64,000 nucleotides of DNA, taken from positions 310,001 through 374,000 of the forward strand of contig OZ253558.1 in assembly GCA_965262745.1 (NCBI GenBank), given 5' to 3'. This document shows positions 25,605-34,793 of this stretch, piece by piece (the first letter of the stretch is position 1; the number at the start of each line of letters is the position of its first letter). Below the pieces are notes generated by a model. It was not told where the DNA came from, did no database searches, and worked only from the letters and a program-made list of their open reading frames with translations. Made by a program: the position numbers and the translations under genes. This DNA comes from JAJECS01 sp965262745. Its GTDB lineage: Bacteria; Chloroflexota; UBA11872.

Positions 25605-26536
25605 CCAGCGCCTTGCACGCATCCGCGGTGGTGGTGACCCACCAGTCTGCCGGCCATCTCTCAGCGTGCCTGGAGGCGTTGCAGGCCGATGGAGACGGGC
25701 AACTCGAGATAATCGTGGTCGACAATCGGTCGAGCGACGGCACCACCGACCACGTGCGTGAGCAATTCCCCTGCGTCACCCTGCGGGTCACCCACCGCAA
25801 TATCGGCTACGGCGCGGCGGCCAACATTGGCATTGGCCTCGCGACCGGTGATCCCATCCTGGTCCTGAATGCCGACGCGGTCGTCGAGCGCGGGGCGATC
25901 TCGGCCTTGCGGGCGCGCCTGGATGCTGATCCGCGCCTCGGGTGTGTCAGCCCCATCCACATCGACGGGGACAACGCGCGCCTATCCCCGGCCCGCTCGT
26001 TTCCTTCCATCGGCGCCGCGATTGTCGACGGCACCATGCTGGAGCGTTGGCTGCGACGCTCGGCCGTGCTGCGGGCCTATTATCGTGATGATGTCCCGTC
26101 AGGCACGTCGACGGATTGGCTTGACGGCGCGTGTCTCGCGTTCAGGGCGCGTGCCCTGCACGGCGTCGGGGGATTCGATGCGGGGTACTTCATGTACGCC
26201 GAGGAGCTCGACTTGCAGCGGGCGCTGCGAGCCGCCGGGTGGACCTGTGCCGTCGAGGAACGGGCGAGCGTGCACCACGTCGGCGGCGCTTCGGCGGGAC
26301 GCGATGTCGTTTCCCGTGAGCGCAATTTCTTCCGGAGCCGCTACCGGCTGGCGGGCAAGATATGGGGGCGCCCCTTTGCCGTGTTCTTGCGACTGTTCGT
26401 GGCCCTCATCAATCTCGTGAGGCTGGCGGAGCAACTAGTGAGGTTGCTGCTCGCACGCCACACCCCCGCGCCCCGAGTCGAGGCCCGGCGCATTGCGCGG
26501 GTCGCGCTTTGGCAATGGTTCGGCTGGCGCCAATAG
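25601..26536 (+). CDS. Glycosyltransferase family 2 (rhamnosyltransferase-like)
   Basis: This 311-residue GT2 has SAVVVTHQSAGHLSACLEAL, IIVVDNRSSDGT, RNIGYGAAANIGIGLA, VLNADAVV and the catalytic MYAEELDLQRALRAAGW. It resembles the GT at 23965-24840 and the WbbL-like rhamnosyltransferases. The C-terminal hydrophobic segment (VFLRLFVALINLVRLAEQLVRLLL) may hold it at the membrane. GTG 25601 overlaps the upstream stop by four bases. Confidence 0.87.
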   Translation: MTSALHASAVVVTHQSAGHLSACLEALQADGDGQLEIIVVDNRSSDGTTDHVREQFPCVTLRVTHRNIGYGAAANIGIGLATGDPILVLNADAVVERGAISALRARLDADPRLGCVSPIHIDGDNARLSPARSFPSIGAAIVDGTMLERWLRRSAVLRAYYRDDVPSGTSTDWLDGACLAFRARALHGVGGFDAGYFMYAEELDLQRALRAAGWTCAVEERASVHHVGGASAGRDVVSRERNFFRSRYRLAGKIWGRPFAVFLRLFVALINLVRLAEQLVRLLLARHTPAPRVEARRIARVALWQWFGWRQ

Positions 26537-26579
26537 TGGCCGTGACCGCCGACGCCCTCACGCCAGGGGATCGGCGCTA

Positions 26580-27728
26580 GTGCCGCCGCCGACGCGCCGA
26601 ATTCTGTTCGTCACCGGCGAGTTTCCCCCGCGCCGCGGGGGGATTGCCGACTACGTCATCCGGTTGCGGTCGTCGCTCGAGGAAATGGGCGCGCGAACCT
26701 ATGTGGCGACCGAAGCCGTCGCGCACGATCGTCCCGAGGATCGCGTGTACCGCCTGGCGCCACATCCCTGGTGTCGCCAGATCGTAACCGTGGCCCGGCT
26801 TGCGCGGCGCTGCCGGAGCGACGTCGTCCATATTCAGTACCAAGCGGGGGCCTTCGATTCGGCTCTGCAAGTGGCGCTCATGCCCCGGGCACTCCGCCTC
26901 ATGGGCTACGGAGGTTTGTTGGCTGTCACGTTCCATGACCTGGCCGAGCCCTTTGTCTTCCCGCGCGCCGGCGCTCTGCGCCGCTGGTCCGTCGATCTGC
27001 TGCGCGGCTGGGCGGACGTGTGCATCTACGTCGATGCCTACGATCGCGCGCGCGTGAGCGCGCGAACTTCCGGTGAGTGGCGCCGGTCTCAGGTAATTCC
27101 CGCGGGGCCGACCATTGAGCCTCCCCCGTCATTGGGAACACGCGCGGAAGTTCGCAGCATCCTGGGGCTCCCGGCGGACGCCTTCCTGGTGGGCTTCTTT
27201 GGCTTCCGACAGGCTGGGAAAGGGCTTGAGGCCCTGGCGGCCGCAATGCGCACTCCGGGCCTGGGGGGCTGTGGCGCGCGTCTCGCGCTTATCGGTGCCG
27301 CGGGCCCGAACGTGAGCGCTCGGCGCGCCGCGGCTCAAGTTCCGCCGTCGACCTTCGCGGGAGTCGACGTGCTCGAACCCGGCTATCTCGATGCCCCCGA
27401 TATCTCGCGGTGGTTGCGCGCCTGCGACGTGGCGGCGTTGCCATACGACGAGGGCCTCTCGACGCGCCGCGGGTCCTTCATGGTTGCAGCGGCTCATGGC
27501 CTCCCCGTCGTCACCACGACGCCGGTGCGGCCCGATCTGCTTGATGTGCGTCACGGAGAGGTGGCCTTCACGCCCGTGCGCGATCCTGTGTCCCTGGCCG
27601 CGGCGCTGCTGCGCGTTCGGGACGACCCCGACTATCGCTCTGCGCTCGAGGCCGGAGCGCGCGCCGTGGCCCGCCGCTATTCCTGGCGCCGCATCGCTCG
27701 TAAGACTCTCGATGCCTACGGCGGTTAG
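26580..27728 (+). CDS. Glycosyltransferase family 4
   Basis: This 382-residue GT-B enzyme has the glycine-rich FVTGEFPPRRGGIADYVIRLRSSL at the acceptor side. The donor-site domain has FFGFRQAGKGLEAL, LRACDVAALPYDEGLSTRRGSFMVAAAHGLPVVTT and a late RYSWRRIA helix. Retaining transfer from a nucleotide sugar is expected. GTG 26580 is the most upstream start consistent with the first beta strand (RRILFVTGEFP). It overlaps the next gene by 17 bases. Confidence 0.87.
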   Translation: MPPPTRRILFVTGEFPPRRGGIADYVIRLRSSLEEMGARTYVATEAVAHDRPEDRVYRLAPHPWCRQIVTVARLARRCRSDVVHIQYQAGAFDSALQVALMPRALRLMGYGGLLAVTFHDLAEPFVFPRAGALRRWSVDLLRGWADVCIYVDAYDRARVSARTSGEWRRSQVIPAGPTIEPPPSLGTRAEVRSILGLPADAFLVGFFGFRQAGKGLEALAAAMRTPGLGGCGARLALIGAAGPNVSARRAAAQVPPSTFAGVDVLEPGYLDAPDISRWLRACDVAALPYDEGLSTRRGSFMVAAAHGLPVVTTTPVRPDLLDVRHGEVAFTPVRDPVSLAAALLRVRDDPDYRSALEAGARAVARRYSWRRIARKTLDAYGG

Positions 27729-29739
27729 CGCCCGCTTCACGGCTGCAATCACAGCTCGGGGCCGGCAGGTCGCGCGGTCGTTCACGCCGGAGCTGGCGGT
27801 GCTGTTGCTGGTTGTGCTGGGCGCCGGCCTGCGCCTGTGGAATCTGGAGGGTCTGGGCGACTTCGACTTCGATGAAGTCGCTGCCGTCTGGTACGCACGT
27901 GCGGGCCTGCTCGATATCGTGGCCGACATCGCGCAGGCGCCGTTCGAGCATCCGCCCCTCTATTACATGGCGCTGCACGTTTGGATCTCGTGGTTCGGTG
28001 AAGCGGAGCCGATCGTGCGAGCTTTCTCCATCCCATTCGGGGTGCTGCTCATCCCAGCGACCTACCGCCTCGCCCGCTGCTACGTCGCATCGTGGCCGGC
28101 GGTGATCGCCGCGGTTCTCGTCACCGCGTCACCACTGCTGATTTTCTTTAGCCGCGAGGCGCGGATGTACGCGCCGGCCGCTCTCTTCGCCGTGCTGGCG
28201 CTGTGGCTGTTCGAGCGTGCGATGCGGTCCGGGCGCCGGCGCGACTGGGCGGGCGTGGGTGTCTGCGTCGCGGCGGGTAGCTATATCGACTTCACCGTAG
28301 CGATTGCGGTCGCTGCCATGGTGCTCGCGTTGCCCTGGCACTGGCGGCGTCGCCGCCGCCGCGTGCTGATATTCGTCGGCGTCGGCGTGGTGAGCATGGC
28401 AATTCTCCTGCCCTGGCTGATTCTTGCGCGCGGCCTGCATGACAGCTTGCCGGCGTTCGGGACCGGTGACCTGGGACCCGGCGTGCTCACCGAGATTGGC
28501 CGCACCGCATGGCTCGACCTTCTCGTGGGCGTGGAGGAGGTGCGCAGTGGGCGGCTCTCGACCGCCTATGCCATCGGCGCCGCGGTCCTTGTGGCGGGCG
28601 GAATCGGCGTCACGGTCGTCCGTCGCCGCGGGGGGTTGATGCTTGGATACGTGGCGGCGGTTGCCGGGTTCTTGGTGCTGTTGCTCGTCTTCGACAAGCC
28701 CTATCAGCCGCGATACCTCTTGCCCGCGATTCCGGCGATCGGCGTGCTCGTGGCCGTGGCGTTCGACGCTGTGCCGCGCGTCCCGCTGCGGGGTCTAGCC
28801 GCCGCTGCCGTTGCTGTCGCGCTACTGGCCGGTCCGGTTGCCGGGAGCCGCGCGTACTTCACCGACTACGTGCGGGGCGACTACCGATCCATCACGACGA
28901 CCATCGAGAACCTCGCGCGGCCGCAGCGTCCCGGTCGCGACGACGGTAAATTCCGCGATGCCGTCGTGCTCGCCGGCCCTTGGCAAGGTTGGTTCTGGCG
29001 TCACTACTACCCCAACTTCCTTGACAAGGTCGATGTATGGCTCCTCCCCGCCGAGGTGCCGCCGGCCGTCGACGCCATGGAGGTCGATTCCAAGCTGGCA
29101 CATGTGGCACGGAATCATCGCCGCGTGTGGGTGGTGCTGGCCGGGCTGGAGCAGGCGGATCCTGAAGGTCTCACCGAAGCCTGGCTCACGACGTATCTGT
29201 GGCAGGCGCGGAGCGAGGTCTACCGCAACGGCGTTCTCCAGCTCTACATGACGCACGTTCTCGACTTCGTGCGGCGCAAGGGCCCCGTGAACATCAACGA
29301 TGAGTTCGTGACGTCCAAGTTGTGGTTCGGCGGCTACCGGGCGGATCAGGGGCCGCGCGAGGCGGCAGACGGCGTTCGCTTCAGCATCCAGCTAGCGGCG
29401 CAAGCATCGGTCGACTACGACCTGCAAATCCGCATCTGGGTCGATGGCCCGGGCGGGGTGGTCTATGCCAAGGAGATCTTCGCCCACGATCGCGCGCGGC
29501 GGCGCACGTCTGCTTGGTCGCCTGGCGACATCCATGAAATACGCACGGCGCTCTGGATCCCGCCCGAAGCTCCGCCGGGCGAATATCAGACACATATCGC
29601 ATACATCGGACCCGACGGAGACTGGTTGCCGATTTCGGGCGAGCTTGACCATATTCCGATTGCCGGCCCGGACTTCATGACAATAGGCCGGTTGGTGATC
29701 GTTCCGCCGTCTCTCGATGGGCGCGATGAAGCCGCATAG
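27712..29739 (+). CDS. Polytopic membrane glycosyltransferase (PMT/ArnT-like)
   Basis: This 675-residue GT-C protein has about ten membrane helices in its first 400 residues and an extracytoplasmic C-terminal domain. The early DFDFDEVAAVWYARA loop between helices 1 and 2 carries the acidic residues of the PMT/ArnT superfamily. FEHPPLYYMALH is the matching conserved loop. Such enzymes transfer sugars from polyprenyl-phosphate donors to proteins or glycans outside the membrane. The last 200 residues form a beta-rich domain that I do not recognise. Confidence 0.82.
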   Translation: MPTAVSARFTAAITARGRQVARSFTPELAVLLLVVLGAGLRLWNLEGLGDFDFDEVAAVWYARAGLLDIVADIAQAPFEHPPLYYMALHVWISWFGEAEPIVRAFSIPFGVLLIPATYRLARCYVASWPAVIAAVLVTASPLLIFFSREARMYAPAALFAVLALWLFERAMRSGRRRDWAGVGVCVAAGSYIDFTVAIAVAAMVLALPWHWRRRRRRVLIFVGVGVVSMAILLPWLILARGLHDSLPAFGTGDLGPGVLTEIGRTAWLDLLVGVEEVRSGRLSTAYAIGAAVLVAGGIGVTVVRRRGGLMLGYVAAVAGFLVLLLVFDKPYQPRYLLPAIPAIGVLVAVAFDAVPRVPLRGLAAAAVAVALLAGPVAGSRAYFTDYVRGDYRSITTTIENLARPQRPGRDDGKFRDAVVLAGPWQGWFWRHYYPNFLDKVDVWLLPAEVPPAVDAMEVDSKLAHVARNHRRVWVVLAGLEQADPEGLTEAWLTTYLWQARSEVYRNGVLQLYMTHVLDFVRRKGPVNINDEFVTSKLWFGGYRADQGPREAADGVRFSIQLAAQASVDYDLQIRIWVDGPGGVVYAKEIFAHDRARRRTSAWSPGDIHEIRTALWIPPEAPPGEYQTHIAYIGPDGDWLPISGELDHIPIAGPDFMTIGRLVIVPPSLDGRDEAA

Positions 29740-29802
29740 GATGCGTGGGCGCGCGACGCAAATGTAGGGGAGACACCACGCCTCGTTTGTGCACCCACCT
29801 CG

Positions 29803-31356
29803 CTACAGCGAGCGCACCACGTCGCGTATCGCCGATGGCCGGAGCCCGCCGATGGCAATCAGCGCTACGACGTAAGTGGCCATCGCGGCCAAGGCTGCGG
29901 CGATCCATACGAGGTCGCGCAGCAGTAGCGCCACCGCGGCCGCCGCCCCCGCGGCCAGGACTGGCCGTGCGGCAGGCTCCAGCACGCGACGCAGCAGCCG
30001 GTCCTTGCGCAATATCCAGCCAAGTCCCGCCAGCAGCACCACCTCGCTCCCGATCGTGGTCGCCGCGGCTGCCGCGAAACCCCAGATCGGCACGAGCGCT
30101 AGGTTCATTCCGAGATTGACGAGCGTGGCGACCAGGAACGCCGGCGTGAGTTTCGCCTGGCGGTCCGAAGCGATCACTACGTATTGCAGCGTTCCGTTGA
30201 GATAGCTCAGCGGGAGGAACCAGATCAGAATCGCCAGGGCAATGGCCGTCTCCGGCAGGAACTCCGGTCCAAGCAGGGTGTCGATCCAGGGCTCGGCGAA
30301 GATGAAGAACAGCACGACGAGGCCAGCGGCAGCGGTGACCAAGACCCGCCACGCGCGCGTGAACCAGCGTGCCAGCTCGGCCGGGTTGCCGGCCGCTCGA
30401 GCCATGAGCGGGAATGCGGCCAGCACCACCGCCGCGGGCAGGACGTTCATGGCGTTGAGAAACTTGTAGGCGGCGTTGTAGTGCCCGACGACCGCCGTGC
30501 CCTGCAGCGCCTGCAAGATCAGGATGTCGATCTGAATGAACGCCGTGGCCAGCAGGCTGTTGAGCATCAGCGGCAGCGCATGCCGCACGAGTTGACGCAG
30601 GTCGTCGCGCTGAGTGCCCACCGACTGGCGCAGGAGCCCAAAGCCAACCGGACGACCCAGGGCGATGAGCGTGACGCCGCTTGAGATCAGCCCGGCGAGG
30701 GCAATGCCCACGACCCCAAGGCCCGCGGCGAGCAGGACCAGACCCAGCCCCACCGTCAGGGCCGACGTGCCAGCCACCACGAGCGCGCGCCGGTCGATAC
30801 GCTCCCACGCGTCATAGACGGCCGCATAGGCTTGGTTTACCGCCGCTAGTGGAAGCCCAAGCGCCAGTACGCCGGTCGTGAGCAGCGCTCGACCGTCAAT
30901 GGTGCCGGTGGCCCAGTAGATGAGGGCGATGCCGACCATGACAGGCATGCTGACGGCCAGCAGACGCATCCGCAGGGCCAAGGCTGTGCGGAAGATGCGC
31001 TGCAGCCCGGCCGCATCTCTGGCGACATCCCGCGTCACCAGGGTGCCGAGGCCAAAATCGACCACGACGGCAAAGTAGGCCAGCAAGTTCGCCGCGAAGG
31101 CATAGTCGCCGTTACCGCCTGGCCCGATGCGGCGCAGCACGACGATCCAGAACGCCCAAAACAAGGCGCGGTCGACAAAGCCGGTGACCATGGGCGCAAT
31201 GGCATTGCGCGTGAACCGCCGCTGCTCGGCTTCCTGGGTGCGCGCCGTTGGCCGGATCAGGCGTCGTGTGGCCAGGAACGCCAGGTATACAGCCGCCGCC
31301 ACAACAAGCAGGGCGCCAACGGCAACGAATTCTATGCCGTTGGCGCCCAGGCTCAT
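29803..31356 (-). CDS. Polysaccharide flippase (Wzx/MATE-like)
   Basis: This 517-residue protein has about 14 predicted membrane helices. It has the family pattern of an early cytoplasmic loop with FGLGTLVTRDVARD, and a middle region IDILILQALQGTAVVGHYNAAYKFLNA. It probably flips lipid-linked sugar units to the outer face. The start MSLGANGIEF at 31356 places a hydrophobic helix first. It is convergent with the membrane glycosyltransferase, and its partners are the glycosyltransferases at 24-28 kb. Confidence 0.87.
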   Translation of the reverse strand: MSLGANGIEFVAVGALLVVAAAVYLAFLATRRLIRPTARTQEAEQRRFTRNAIAPMVTGFVDRALFWAFWIVVLRRIGPGGNGDYAFAANLLAYFAVVVDFGLGTLVTRDVARDAAGLQRIFRTALALRMRLLAVSMPVMVGIALIYWATGTIDGRALLTTGVLALGLPLAAVNQAYAAVYDAWERIDRRALVVAGTSALTVGLGLVLLAAGLGVVGIALAGLISSGVTLIALGRPVGFGLLRQSVGTQRDDLRQLVRHALPLMLNSLLATAFIQIDILILQALQGTAVVGHYNAAYKFLNAMNVLPAAVVLAAFPLMARAAGNPAELARWFTRAWRVLVTAAAGLVVLFFIFAEPWIDTLLGPEFLPETAIALAILIWFLPLSYLNGTLQYVVIASDRQAKLTPAFLVATLVNLGMNLALVPIWGFAAAAATTIGSEVVLLAGLGWILRKDRLLRRVLEPAARPVLAAGAAAAVALLLRDLVWIAAALAAMATYVVALIAIGGLRPSAIRDVVRSL

Positions 31357-31708
31357 GGGGAGGGAGGCGAGTCCGAGCTTCCTGCAGGACCGCTGCCTTG
31401 GACGTCCGGACCCGCCGAACATACATCGCGCCTCATGACCGAAACGTTGCGCGATCTGAAACGAGTTTTTCCGACGCGTGTGGCGCGGGTGGCACCGCGG
31501 GTCGCCGGGACTTCATGAGCGGCAAGCATACGCGGCCCGGCGTCATATATCGGTGCGGCCTTCCGTTCATTGCGTGTATGGCCGCCCGGCGCGAAAGCGA
31601 CCACATGGCAACAGGAGTATGGGTAGCGTGACGCAGGCTCGGTTCGCCAGCCGCACCACAGCTAGACTGGCAAGGTCGTCCAACGACCCGGGCGCTCCAT
31701 TTGCTCGC
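31357..31708. other. 352-base divergent intergenic region
   Basis: This is the only gap over 300 bases. It separates the flippase and NHL-protein genes, which face away from each other, so it must hold both promoters. TAGACT at 31663-31668 is a possible -10 for the NHL gene. No convincing gene or hairpin is visible. Confidence 0.4.
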
Positions 31709-33409
31709 ATGATGTCCCGCTCCATCGATCGACGGACCGTCCTTGCTGGTCTCGCGCTGGCGCCATTGGCGGGAGCTGCCGTTCGCTCGGTGCATGCGCA
31801 AGACGAGGCGCCCTTGGCGGTGATGCTTGCCGCTATCCGCGGCGTCGGCCGCGAAACCTCGCCGTGGGGAGTCGCCGTCGATGACGATGGCTTCCTATTC
31901 GTCGCCGACTCGCGCACCAGTCGCCTCGTCCGCATCTCCCCAGGCGGCTTTGAACTGCTCACCATTGTCGGCGAGGGCGACGCCGCGGGAATGCTCTCCA
32001 GGCCCAAGGGCGTTGCTATAGGCCCTGACGGGCTGCTGTACGTCGTCGACGGCGGCCATCGGCGCGTCCAGGTATTTACGCGCGATGGCGAGCTTCGCAA
32101 ATCGTGGGGCGGCAGAGGGAGTGGTTCGGGCCAGTTCAACGCCCCGCGGGGCATTGCGCTCGACGCCGACGGATTCGTCTACGTCGCTGACGGATTCAAC
32201 GACCGTGTGCAGAAGTTCGCGGCCGATGGCTCCTTTGTCGGCACGTGGGGCAGCCGCGGTCGAGAGCCGGGTGAATTCAGCACGCCCAATGGGATTGCCG
32301 TCGGCCCGGCCGGCTTGATCTACGTGGCCGATACGTTTCGAGATCGTGTCCAGGTATTCACGCCTGAAGGGGAGTTTTGGCGTTTCGCCGCGACCGCGCC
32401 CGAGGTCCGAAATCCCGTCGGGGTTGCGGTCGATCAAGCAGCGCGGGTGTACGTCACCGAAGAGGCCGATCACCGAGTCGCGGTGTTCGAACCCGACGGC
32501 TCGCTTGCGGGCCGGTTTGGCGGCGAGGGCAGCGGGGGCGCCGAGTTTCGCTTTCCGCAAGGCCTTGCCGTCGACTTCGACGGCCGTATCTATGTCGCCG
32601 ACAGCCTCAACGGCCGCGTGCAGATATTCGACTCGCCACTCAGCCAGCTTGCTCCGCCTCGCGACGCCGAGGACCTGGCGGTGGGAGTCGCGCTGGACGC
32701 GGCAGTGCCTGGCCCGCTGCGCCACAGCTTGACCGACTGGCGCGTGCGGCTCGATGGCATGCTGCTCACCGTTGGCTTCGCGGAGTACTTTGGCGCCACC
32801 GGTGGCCTCAGGCGCTGGGGCTGGCCAACGTCCGATCCCCTGAGGGAGAGCCCCGACGTCATTTCCCAGTGGTTCCAGCGCGGCGTGATGGACTGGAATC
32901 TCGACACCGTGAGCGGCACGCGGAAGGTCTTCGCCCGGCCCGTGTGGGACCTCATCGGTGGCGGTCGCGGCGGTGCGCCCAATCTCGGCATCGAACCCAC
33001 CGTGCTTTCGGATCAGCAGGGCATGATCGTCGGCACTTGGGGCCATCGCGTGTCCAACGTTGCGATCGACGGCACAGTGACAGGGTTTCTCGACTTCTTT
33101 GAGGCATTCGGCGGTGCGCTGGCGTTTGGAGCCCCGCGCACGGAGGCGCGGCCCGACACCGGCGCGCCCGGCACCATCATCGCGCCCGGCGCCGAGGCGG
33201 GCGTGATCCGGCAGTACTTTCAGAACGCGGTGCTCGAGAGTTGGCCCGGATCCAGGGAGCCCGTGCAGCTGCGACTGCTCGGCGACGCTCTGCGGAATCG
33301 CCAGTTTCCCGACGACTCCTGGCGGCTGCTGGCGCCATTTGCCGACGCTGAATTCGTCCAGCGCGGTGATGCCCGGGACATCCCGCACGTCGGAGTCGCC
33401 GCCGCTTAG
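31709..33409 (+). CDS. Tat-exported NHL-repeat beta-propeller with tandem C-terminal modules
   Basis: This 566-residue protein has a twin-arginine signal (RSIDRRTVLAGLALAPLAGAAVRSVHAQ) and then six or more NHL repeats (GVAVDDDGFLFVADSRTSRLVRI, GIALDADGFVYVADGFNDRVQKF and so on) forming a beta-propeller to about residue 310. The C-terminal part has two related modules: FAEYFGATGGLRRWGWPTS... ISQWFQRG and FLDFFEAFGGALAFGAPRT... IRQYFQNA. This module recurs in exported Chloroflexota-type proteins. It likely binds surface ligands or glycans outside the cell. Its stop overlaps the convergent LCP gene by four bases. Confidence 0.85.
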   Translation: MMSRSIDRRTVLAGLALAPLAGAAVRSVHAQDEAPLAVMLAAIRGVGRETSPWGVAVDDDGFLFVADSRTSRLVRISPGGFELLTIVGEGDAAGMLSRPKGVAIGPDGLLYVVDGGHRRVQVFTRDGELRKSWGGRGSGSGQFNAPRGIALDADGFVYVADGFNDRVQKFAADGSFVGTWGSRGREPGEFSTPNGIAVGPAGLIYVADTFRDRVQVFTPEGEFWRFAATAPEVRNPVGVAVDQAARVYVTEEADHRVAVFEPDGSLAGRFGGEGSGGAEFRFPQGLAVDFDGRIYVADSLNGRVQIFDSPLSQLAPPRDAEDLAVGVALDAAVPGPLRHSLTDWRVRLDGMLLTVGFAEYFGATGGLRRWGWPTSDPLRESPDVISQWFQRGVMDWNLDTVSGTRKVFARPVWDLIGGGRGGAPNLGIEPTVLSDQQGMIVGTWGHRVSNVAIDGTVTGFLDFFEAFGGALAFGAPRTEARPDTGAPGTIIAPGAEAGVIRQYFQNAVLESWPGSREPVQLRLLGDALRNRQFPDDSWRLLAPFADAEFVQRGDARDIPHVGVAAA

Positions 33410-34686
33410 CTCGGGTAGTAGGCCTCGCAGTTATCCGCGATGAATATCGGCTCGCCGGCAGCATTGGTTGGGCTTTCGCGCGACCGTTCGAAGGCGTCGG
33501 CCACAAAGTCTCGGATCGCGACGAGGTCCGGCCGCAGGAGGAACGCGCCATCTTCTCCCGTGACCCATTGCAGCAGTTCCGCACCACCGCTGTGCACGGC
33601 AAATGAGTGCACCCGCTGCGGTGGGATCTGGAGCGCCAACTCCGCCAGCGACGGAAGCCGTTCCAGCGGAAAATCGGTGCGGAACGCCCCTCCCATCTCC
33701 TCGATGATGGCCGGGATGTTCACGATCAACGCTGGCGATAGCGCCTGATCTCGAAGCCCACGCATCACCTGCTGCTGACGGCAGATCCGGGCAAAGTCCC
33801 CGGCCGCGTCGTATTTGCGCGACCGGCCGTAGGCCACGGCTTCGCGACCGTTGAGCGTGTTCAATCCCGGCTCCAGGACGAGCCGAATCTCGTCGTCGGT
33901 GTCCAGGTAGACGAATCGCTCGTCGAACTCTCGTGGAGACCAGACGTGAACGCCGCCAAGCGAGTCGATGATGCGCTCCACGCCATAGAAATTCACCAGC
34001 AGCACGTAGTCGATGGGCAGGCCGCTGATGGTGTAGAGCGTCTCATGCAATGCCTCCATGCCCTGTCGCCTGAGAATCTCGTTGATTCGCGAGGAGTGCC
34101 GATCGCAGGGGCCCAGGCAAAGGTCGCGTGGGATCGACAAGACGAACGCTGAGCTGCTGACGGGATCAAGGCTGACCAGCATGATGACGTCCGTGTTGCC
34201 CTCAAACGAGTCCGCGCGGTCGATGCCGAGCAGGAGAAACGTGATGCGCTGCCCGAGACCCGGCAGTTCGGCCGGGGCGACTGGCGGCAGAGTGACTTCG
34301 GCCAGGCCTGGAGTTGGCGTGGCCGCACCGGCCGGTGGCGTCGCGGGCAACGTGGCCGTTGGCGAGGGTGTCGCGAGCGGCGGTGGCTCGGTCGGCGGGG
34401 CGGTCGGTGCGGTCGTCGTCGTCGGTGCCGGCGAGATCGGCGAGATTGTCGGTGGCGACGGCGTCGCTGAGATCGGCGCGCTGGTCACTGCGGTAGGACG
34501 GGGCACCGGCGAGGCCGGTATCGCCGTCGTTGGTGTTGGGGACGGCGGCGCCGACGTTGGGGCCACGATGACGATGGCGGTTGTGGCGGTGCGTGGAGGC
34601 GAGACTTGGTCGCCGCACGCGGCCACGATCAGCAGGCCGGTGGTGGCTGTTGCGATCACGCGCGCTAGGGAGCGGCCCCATGGCAT
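33406..34686 (-). CDS. LytR-CpsA-Psr (LCP) family protein
   Basis: This 426-residue protein begins with a signal ending in a lipobox-like LLIVAAC, then a Pro/Thr/Ser linker of about 110 residues. The LCP domain follows: FLLLGIDRADSFEGNTDVIMLVSLDP, SIPRDLCLGPC, SRINEI, VNFYGVERIIDSLGGVHVWSP, LNGREAVAYGRSRK and RQQQVMRG. The aspartates and arginines that bind the pyrophosphate lipid are present. LCP enzymes attach cell-wall glycopolymers to peptidoglycan or other acceptors. It is probably the ligase of the neighbouring polysaccharide locus. Confidence 0.88.
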   Translation of the reverse strand: MPWGRSLARVIATATTGLLIVAACGDQVSPPRTATTAIVIVAPTSAPPSPTPTTAIPASPVPRPTAVTSAPISATPSPPTISPISPAPTTTTAPTAPPTEPPPLATPSPTATLPATPPAGAATPTPGLAEVTLPPVAPAELPGLGQRITFLLLGIDRADSFEGNTDVIMLVSLDPVSSSAFVLSIPRDLCLGPCDRHSSRINEILRRQGMEALHETLYTISGLPIDYVLLVNFYGVERIIDSLGGVHVWSPREFDERFVYLDTDDEIRLVLEPGLNTLNGREAVAYGRSRKYDAAGDFARICRQQQVMRGLRDQALSPALIVNIPAIIEEMGGAFRTDFPLERLPSLAELALQIPPQRVHSFAVHSGGAELLQWVTGEDGAFLLRPDLVAIRDFVADAFERSRESPTNAAGEPIFIADNCEAYYPS

Positions 34687-34793
34687 GACGAGCTGGGAAA
34701 TGGAGAGCTCCGGAGGGCCGATGGTCCGCTTGACCGTACCATCGGCCTGCGAATGAAGTGTGCACGTGGGAAAGCGGATGCTGCGAGCATTCC

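Noticed and set aside
29760..29800. GTAGGGGAGACACCACGCC and a similar GTAGGGGCGACCCGTGTGG near 61186 as a dispersed repeat
   Set aside because: Only two loosely matching copies were seen; too little to call a repeat family without a genome-wide search.
31895..33388. 497-codon minus-strand frame over the NHL gene
   Set aside because: The plus-strand gene has a Tat signal and regular NHL repeats; the reverse frame is a mirror of repeat codons.
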